Of a stretch of DNA of 55,697 nucleotides, positions 50,734 through 55,697 are shown piece after piece; position 1 is the stretch's first letter; each line of letters opens with the position of its first letter. Below the pieces are notes generated by a model. The model saw only the letters and a program-made list of their open reading frames with translations. It was not told where the DNA came from and made no database searches. The translations under genes and the position numbers were made by a program. The DNA lies in the NCBI GenBank assembly GCA_902778995.1, contig CACYZW010000048.1, positions 1-55,697 of the forward strand, in the 5' to 3' direction. Source of the DNA: an uncultured Eubacteriales bacterium. GTDB lineage: Bacteria; Bacillota; Clostridia; Christensenellales; Aristaeellaceae.

Positions 50734-52131
50734 ATGGCGCACTATCTCATCAAGGATCTCTATACCCGCATGCCCGCCTCTGACATGGCCCAGGTAAGGG
50801 TCAACGGCTGGGTGCGCACCATCCGCGAATCGAAGGCCTTCGCCTTTGTCGAACTGAACGACGGCAGCTATTTCAGGAACCTTCAGATCATCCTGGAGGC
50901 GGACAGGCTGGCGGACTACGGCAAAGTCGTCAAGCGCATCACCACCGGCGCGGCCATCGAAGCCGAGGGCACGCTGACGCTGACGCCCGAAATGAAGCAG
51001 CCCTTCGAGCTCAAGACCGAGCGCGTGACGGTGGTGGGGGAGAGCCCCTCCGACTATCCGCTTCAAAAGAAGCGCCACACGCTGGAATACCTGCGCACCA
51101 TACAGCACCTGCGGCCCAGGGCCAACCTGTTCCAGTGTGCCTTCCGCGTGCGCAGCGTGGCCGCACAGGCCATTCACCGCTTCTTCCACGACAAGGGCTA
51201 CCTGTACGTGCACACCCCGCTGATCACCGGCAGCGATTGCGAGGGCGCGGGCGAGATGTTCCGCGTCACCACGCTGGACCCGGACGCCCTGCCCCTCACC
51301 GACGCGGGCAAGGTGGATTACAGCAGGGATTTCTTCGGCAAGCCCGTTTCACTGACGGTGTCCGGCCAGCTGAACGCCGAAATATTCGCCATGGCCTTCC
51401 GCAACGTGTACACCTTCGGCCCCACCTTCCGGGCCGAGGAATCCTATACCCCCCGTCACGCGGCGGAATTCTGGATGATCGAGCCGGAGATCGCTTTTGC
51501 CGACCTGGCCGTCGACATGGACCTGCAGGAGGAGATGGTGAAGTACATCATCGCCGCCGTGCTGGAGGAATGCCCGGAGGAGATGGCCTTCCTGAACAGC
51601 TTTGTGGACAAGGGCTTGATCGACCGGCTGGCCTTCGTGCGGGATTCCGAATTCGTTCGGTGCAGCTACACCGACGCCATCCGCATTCTGCAGGAATCCG
51701 GGGAGAAGTTTGAATATCCGGTGGCCTGGGGCGAGGACCTGCAAACCGAGCACGAGCGCTATCTCACCGAGAAGCATTTCGGAAAGCCGGTGTTCGTCAC
51801 CGACTGGCCCAAGGAGATCAAGGCCTTCTATATGCGCATGAACGACGACGGCAGGACCGTTGCGGCGGCGGATCTGCTGGTGCCCGCCGTGGGCGAGCTG
51901 TGCGGCGGCAGCCAGCGCGAGGAGCGCTACGACGTGCTCAAGGCGCGCATTGAGGAGCTGGGCATGAATCCCGAGGATTACTGGTGGTACCTGGAGCTGC
52001 GCAAGTACGGCACCGCCAAGCACGCCGGCTTTGGCATGGGCTTCGAGCGCATGATCATGTACCTGACGGGCATCGCCAACATCCGCGACGTGTTGCCCTT
52101 CCCCCGCACCACCGGCAACGCCGACTTCTGA
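50734..52131 (+). CDS. asnS: Asparaginyl-tRNA synthetase
   Basis: The 465-residue class IIb synthetase has the N-terminal OB anticodon domain ([21 protein letters not shown], about 20-40) and a catalytic core with motif 2 [20 protein letters not shown] near 230 and motif 3 [15 protein letters not shown] near 433. The GRSASN-distinguishing features (MIEPEIAF, no Asp-specific insertion) support Asn over Asp specificity. A TATAAT-like -10 lies at about 50683-50688. Confidence 0.95.
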   Translation: MAHYLIKDLYTRMPASDMAQVRVNGWVRTIRESKAFAFVELNDGSYFRNLQIILEADRLADYGKVVKRITTGAAIEAEGTLTLTPEMKQPFELKTERVTVVGESPSDYPLQKKRHTLEYLRTIQHLRPRANLFQCAFRVRSVAAQAIHRFFHDKGYLYVHTPLITGSDCEGAGEMFRVTTLDPDALPLTDAGKVDYSRDFFGKPVSLTVSGQLNAEIFAMAFRNVYTFGPTFRAEESYTPRHAAEFWMIEPEIAFADLAVDMDLQEEMVKYIIAAVLEECPEEMAFLNSFVDKGLIDRLAFVRDSEFVRCSYTDAIRILQESGEKFEYPVAWGEDLQTEHERYLTEKHFGKPVFVTDWPKEIKAFYMRMNDDGRTVAAADLLVPAVGELCGGSQREERYDVLKARIEELGMNPEDYWWYLELRKYGTAKHAGFGMGFERMIMYLTGIANIRDVLPFPRTTGNADF

Positions 52132-52198
52132 TGGATCGCAGAGCCGCCCAAAAGCAACATTTGCGTCGAAAACTGCGTGATCCAGATTAATTTGGGTA

Positions 52199-52227
52199 TT
52201 GACGCGGGAAGAATTTCTTGTTAATAT
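52199..52227 (+). promoter_or_regulatory. Promoter of isomerase gene
   Basis: TTGACG (52199-52204), a 17-base spacer and TAATAT (52222-52227). Confidence 0.7.
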
Positions 52228-52289
52228 ATAGTTGTCAGGATTGTGATACAGTAAAAAAAGAATAACATAATCGCAAGGAGGAGATACCT

Positions 52290-53732
52290 ATGAACAACAT
52301 TCCGCAGGTCAAGATGGGCATCCTCGCGGTCAGCCGCGACTGCTTCCCGATCACCCTTTCCGAAAAGCGCCGCAAGGCCATCGTGGCGAAGCTCAAGGAA
52401 AAGAATTTTGACATCTATGAGGCCTACGAGGAGATCGTGAAGTCCGGCATCAACGCCCTGGTGGTGTTCCTGGGCAACTTCGGCCCCGAGGGCCCCGAGA
52501 CCCTGATCGCCAGGAAGTTCGGCGGCCCCGTGATGTACATCGCGGCAGCCGAGGAGAACGTGGGCGTGCTGTCCAGCGACCGCGGCGACGCCTATTGCGG
52601 CATGCTGAACGCTTCCTATAACCTGAAGCTGTCCGGCATCAAGGCCTACATTCCCGAGTATCCGGTGGGCGACGCCGAATACTGCGCCAACGAGATCATC
52701 GACTTCGAGCCCATCGCCCGCGCGATCCTGGGCCTGCAGGATCTGAAGATCATCACCTTCGGCCCCCGTCCCTTCGACTTCCTGGCCTGCAACGCCCCCA
52801 TCGCCCCCATCTTCAAGCTGGGCGTCAACGTTCAGGAAAATTCCGAGCTGGACCTGCTGAAGGCCTATAAGGAGCACGCCAACGATCCCCGCATCCCCGC
52901 CAAGATCAAGGAGATGGAGGAGGAGCTGGGCGAGGGCAACAAGATGCCCGGCATACTGCCCAGGCTGGCCCAGTATGAGCTGACCCTGCTGGATTGGATC
53001 GAGGCCAACAAGGGCACGGCCAAGTATGTGGCCATGGCCAACAAGTGCTGGCCCGCCTTCCAGACCGAGTTCGGCTTCGTGCCCTGCTATGTCAATTCCC
53101 GCCTGACCGCCATGGGCATCCCGGTGGCCTGCGAGGTGGACATCTACGGCGCGCTTTCCGAGTACATCGGCACCTGCGTCACCGGCGCGCCCGTGACCCT
53201 GCTGGACATCAACAACAGCGTGCCCGCCGACATGTACAACAGCAACATCAAGGGCTGCTACAACTACGGCTTCACCGAGACCTTCATGGGCTTCCACTGC
53301 GGCAACACCCCGATGTGCCGTCTGAGCAAGGGCACCATGAAGTATCAGCTCATCATGAAGCGCTCCCTGGAGCCCGATACCGAGCCCGACATCACCCGCG
53401 GCACCCTCGAGGGCGACATTGCGCCCGGCGAGATCACCTTCTACCGCCTCCAGGGCAACAAGGACAGCGTGCTGCAGTCCTACATCGCCCAGGGCGAGAT
53501 CCTGCCCGTGGCCACCCAGTCCTTCGGCGGCATCGGCGTGTTCGCGATTCCCGAGATGAACCGCTTCTATCGCCACGTGCTGATCGAGGACGGCTATCCG
53601 CACCACGGCGCGGTGGCCTTCGGCCATGCCGGCAAGGCGCTGTACGAGGTGTTCAAGTATCTGGGCGTGGAGAAGATCAGCTTCAACCAGCCCAAGGGCT
53701 GCTACTACAAGAGCGAAAATCCCTTTGCCTGA
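52290..53732 (+). CDS. L-fucose/L-arabinose isomerase family protein
   Basis: The 480-residue protein matches the fucose/arabinose isomerase-like family: KMGILAVSRDCFPITLSEKR at the N-terminus, GRRP-type PRPFDFLACNAP near 170, FVPCYVNSRLTAMGIPVACEVDIYGAL near 265-292 and GFHCGNTP near 337. Glu and Asp in EVDIYG and a later His in FGHAGKALYEV suit a Mn-dependent sugar isomerase. The exact sugar cannot be told, and no sugar operon adjoins. Codon use is strongly biased to GC-ending codons, and GGAGGAG lies at ideal spacing before ATG, suggesting high expression. Confidence 0.88.
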   Translation: MNNIPQVKMGILAVSRDCFPITLSEKRRKAIVAKLKEKNFDIYEAYEEIVKSGINALVVFLGNFGPEGPETLIARKFGGPVMYIAAAEENVGVLSSDRGDAYCGMLNASYNLKLSGIKAYIPEYPVGDAEYCANEIIDFEPIARAILGLQDLKIITFGPRPFDFLACNAPIAPIFKLGVNVQENSELDLLKAYKEHANDPRIPAKIKEMEEELGEGNKMPGILPRLAQYELTLLDWIEANKGTAKYVAMANKCWPAFQTEFGFVPCYVNSRLTAMGIPVACEVDIYGALSEYIGTCVTGAPVTLLDINNSVPADMYNSNIKGCYNYGFTETFMGFHCGNTPMCRLSKGTMKYQLIMKRSLEPDTEPDITRGTLEGDIAPGEITFYRLQGNKDSVLQSYIAQGEILPVATQSFGGIGVFAIPEMNRFYRHVLIEDGYPHHGAVAFGHAGKALYEVFKYLGVEKISFNQPKGCYYKSENPFA

Positions 53733-53751
53733 TTATTCCAAACCGACTCTT

Positions 53752-53783
53752 CGCCGCGGACGCATTGGCGTCCGCGGCGTTTT
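53752..53783 (+). terminator. Terminator after isomerase gene
   Basis: CGCCGCGGACG (53752-53762) pairs perfectly with CGTCCGCGGCG (53769-53779), followed by TTTT. Confidence 0.9.
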
Positions 53784-53816
53784 CGCGGGATCGTCTCCCG
53801 GAGGAGGTATGATTTC

Positions 53817-53930
53817 ATGCGTGTCAAGGTGCTCATATGGCTGCTCCTGTTGACGGCGCTGCTGCTGTCGGGCTGTCGCTTTGCCGTGATCGAGACGGGC
53901 AGTGTGCGCGTCGAAGCCCAGGCGCATTGA
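53817..53930 (+). CDS. Tiny lipoprotein
   Basis: This 37-residue protein starts behind a perfect GGAGGAGG. It has a hydrophobic signal (VLIWLLLLTALLLSGC) with a clear lipobox LSGC, so Cys20 would be lipidated and only 17 residues remain outside. It recalls entericidin-like or phage Rz1-like tiny lipoproteins, but no family is recognised. It lies between a terminator and the L,D-transpeptidase. Confidence 0.6.
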   Translation: MRVKVLIWLLLLTALLLSGCRFAVIETGSVRVEAQAH

Positions 53931-54043
53931 ACTATTCCCAGAAATTTAAAAAATTCGCCATGCTTATCGCATGACACGCCGCTATAATGAATAGGTGATA
54001 ATGACACTGGCGGCCTTTGCCGCCCATGGAGGTGCTTTGATAG

Positions 54044-55405
54044 ATGCGACGCATATTGTGCGCGGCGGTGACGATCATCATGCTGGCGGCCATGCTGCCC
54101 CAGGCGGGCCTTGCCCTATCCGGGCAGGAGGCGCTCTTTGGCAGCGGAAGTCCGTCTGAATCGGGCGCGGGCACGGCGCAAATCACGTCCGACAGTGGCG
54201 GGGGCAGCTATCCCACCCTCAGGCCCGGCGATGTGGATGGCGACGACAGCGCGGCATACATCGTGTTCATGCAGAACCGCCTGATCGAACTGGGATACCT
54301 GGGGGATTCTGCGGACGGCACCTATGGCGAAAGCACCGAGAAGGCCGTGCTGGCCTTCCAGCGCAACAACAACCTGCCCGAGACGGGCGTGGCGGATTCG
54401 GAGACCCAGCGCAAGCTGTATTCGGACATCTCCACGCTGGTGCTGCCCTCCTCCGACGACGCCGCTTTCGGCGGCGACATTACCCGCATACAGAGCATAT
54501 TGGGGCTTTGGGGCTTTTACGGCGGGAAGATCGACGGACTGACCGGCGCGGGAACCTCCAACGCCATCCGTAATTTCAAGCATTACATGATTTTGCAGGA
54601 TCCTGGCTTTGACACCACGCCCACGCCCGCGCCCACGGCCACGCCGAACCCTGAGGGGCGCTTTTCCGATATGCCCGTCATCATGGATCGCCCGCTGGTG
54701 GATCAGGCGGAGCTGGACAGGACCAACGACGCCGTCACCCCGGCGCTGATGGAGTATGTGAACGGTGAAAAGCCGTTTACGCTGTATCACAGGGACGTGG
54801 CCAAGGGCGATAACAACGAGGACGCGCTGCGGGTTCAGACCCGGCTGCGTCAGCTGAAATACGTCTACGGCGCTGACGGCAACTTCGGCGAGCTTTCCGT
54901 GATGGGCTTGAAATACTTCCAGCGCAAAAACGAATTGCCTGAGACGGGCGTCGCGGACAGGGCCACCCAGGAGCTTCTGTTCTCCTCCAACGCGGTGGAG
55001 AGCGAGGAATACGTGTTTCCCTATAAATTGGTGGTGGATGTCTCCGAGCAGCGGGTTTACGTGGGCCAGTGGAACGGCTCTTCCTATGAGGGGCCGATCA
55101 AGAAGTTCCCCTGCGCCAGCGGCAAGGTGGAGACCCCCACGCCCCTGGGCACCTATCAGGCCGGGGGCAAGACGGGCAACGAATGGTACTATTTCAAGGA
55201 ATTCAAGTGCTACGCCAAGTGGGCCTACCACATCGTGGGCGGCGTGCTGTTCCACTCCAATACCGTCAACAGCATCGGCGGTCATCCGTCCAACGGCGGC
55301 CTGGGCCACCGGGCGTCTCACGGATGCATTCGCCTGAGACTGGAGGATGCCAAGTGGATCTATGACAACTGCCCCGAGGGCACCACGGTGGTCGTTCAGG
55401 AATGA
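54044..55405 (+). CDS. Exported L,D-transpeptidase with peptidoglycan-binding repeats
   Basis: The 453-residue secreted protein has a signal peptide (1-25), two or three PG_binding_1 repeats (about 65-125, 140-185 and 255-315, with FMQNRLIELGYL, DGTYGESTEKAVLAFQRNNNL and NFGELSVMGLKYFQRKNEL) and a C-terminal YkuD domain (about 325-453). The catalytic HRASHGCIRL near residue 420 is complete. A Thr/Pro linker (TTPTPAPTATPNP) lies near 190. It would cross-link or trim peptidoglycan through L,D bonds. The ATG follows GGAGG. Confidence 0.93.
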   Translation: MRRILCAAVTIIMLAAMLPQAGLALSGQEALFGSGSPSESGAGTAQITSDSGGGSYPTLRPGDVDGDDSAAYIVFMQNRLIELGYLGDSADGTYGESTEKAVLAFQRNNNLPETGVADSETQRKLYSDISTLVLPSSDDAAFGGDITRIQSILGLWGFYGGKIDGLTGAGTSNAIRNFKHYMILQDPGFDTTPTPAPTATPNPEGRFSDMPVIMDRPLVDQAELDRTNDAVTPALMEYVNGEKPFTLYHRDVAKGDNNEDALRVQTRLRQLKYVYGADGNFGELSVMGLKYFQRKNELPETGVADRATQELLFSSNAVESEEYVFPYKLVVDVSEQRVYVGQWNGSSYEGPIKKFPCASGKVETPTPLGTYQAGGKTGNEWYYFKEFKCYAKWAYHIVGGVLFHSNTVNSIGGHPSNGGLGHRASHGCIRLRLEDAKWIYDNCPEGTTVVVQE

Positions 55406-55462
55406 TTGCTTGTTGTTGCTGACAGACGGGGCTGTAACAAGACGGTTTATCAGACAATAAAG

Positions 55463-55510
55463 ACAACATCGCAGGGGCGGCGCATATGCCGCCCCTGCGA
55501 TGTTGTTTTG
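55463..55510. terminator. Strong terminator after L,D-transpeptidase
   Basis: ACAACATCGCAGGGGCGGC pairs perfectly with GCCGCCCCTGCGATGTTGT, followed by TTT. Confidence 0.9.
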
Positions 55511-55535
55511 GAGACGTTTTCTGCCGCAATTTCTG

Positions 55536-55697
55536 TTACTGCTCAGCCTGCGGCTTCGCAGTAACTGTCGAAGGGGGACGGGTCCCCCTTCGAGACATCC
55601 CCGACAGATTTTGCTTGATTATCGCAGATAATCTGGCCGCAAAATCTGCAAGGAAGGTATTTTTCTTCTGGAAAATGGGATTTTCCGCCAGAAAAAT
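55536..55697 (+). repeat. R2 structured repeat, copy 2 (cut by window end)
   Basis: It is about 92 percent identical by eye to copy 1 (19435-19602). The first stem is perfect here (GTTACTGC/GCAGTAAC). The inner stem is GATTATC (55617-55623)/GATAATC (55627-55633), against GATTATT/AATAATC in copy 1. The last hairpin is cut by the end of the window. Confidence 0.8.

Overview
The window looks like one contiguous chromosomal stretch from a fairly GC-rich member of the Clostridia (low-oxygen Firmicutes). I infer this from AGGAGG-type ribosome binding sites, near-consensus TTGACA/TATAAT promoters, and families typical of that group: DUF951, XpaC, DegV, the ACT+PFL pair, LUD, a CmpB-like membrane protein, HemW and AdcA/Znu. 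An uncultured Oscillospirales or Christensenellales lineage would fit, but the sequence alone does not settle this. There is no phage, plasmid or conjugation module and no CRISPR array.

Layout. 0.1-8.5 kb: an exported Cys/His-motif protein, a membrane diguanylate cyclase behind a long attenuator-like leader, an orphan DNA methyltransferase, then an operon of DUF951, two signal peptidases and an M1-peptidase-like protein that has lost its zinc site, facing xpaC. 8.7-12.3 kb: a small conserved protein, an exported barnase-type RNase with its barstar inhibitor, deoD, trmO and degV. 12.5-23.9 kb: tRNA-Ser, ACT/PFL (PFL broken), LUD, tex, an EamA transporter, a GNAT enzyme, a CmpB-like protein, lepA and hemW. 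23.9-31.7 kb: an exported PIG-L-like hydrolase followed by an accessory surface cluster of LTD-CotH protein, VTC domain, DUF4956 and LTD protein. 31.8-38.1 kb: a CBM9-like protein, Nudix, GNAT, a GH94 cellobiose phosphorylase and a MATE exporter. 38.6-45 kb: DUF1848 next to a dehydrogenase pseudogene, LysR with divergent genes (small protein, hydrolase, acetyltransferase, exported aldo-keto reductase), and a flavin reductase. 45.3-49.2 kb: a zinc uptake operon with accessory small proteins. 49.3-55.4 kb: GT2, asnS, a fucose/arabinose isomerase-like protein, a tiny lipoprotein and an L,D-transpeptidase.

Five families of short non-coding repeats occupy many intergenic gaps (called R1 to R5 here). 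R2 is about 165 nt with nested hairpins, and its copies differ by compensatory base changes, so an RNA-level function is plausible. R1, R3, R4 and R5 look like MITE-type palindromic elements with terminal inverted repeats. A sixth palindromic sequence of about 111 nt sits in frame inside the GH94 gene. The points most worth a second look are R2, the in-frame GH94 insertion, the CotH/VTC/DUF4956/LTD cluster, the attenuator before the diguanylate cyclase, the zinc-less M1-like protein, the broken PFL gene and the mismatched tRNA-Ser acceptor stem.
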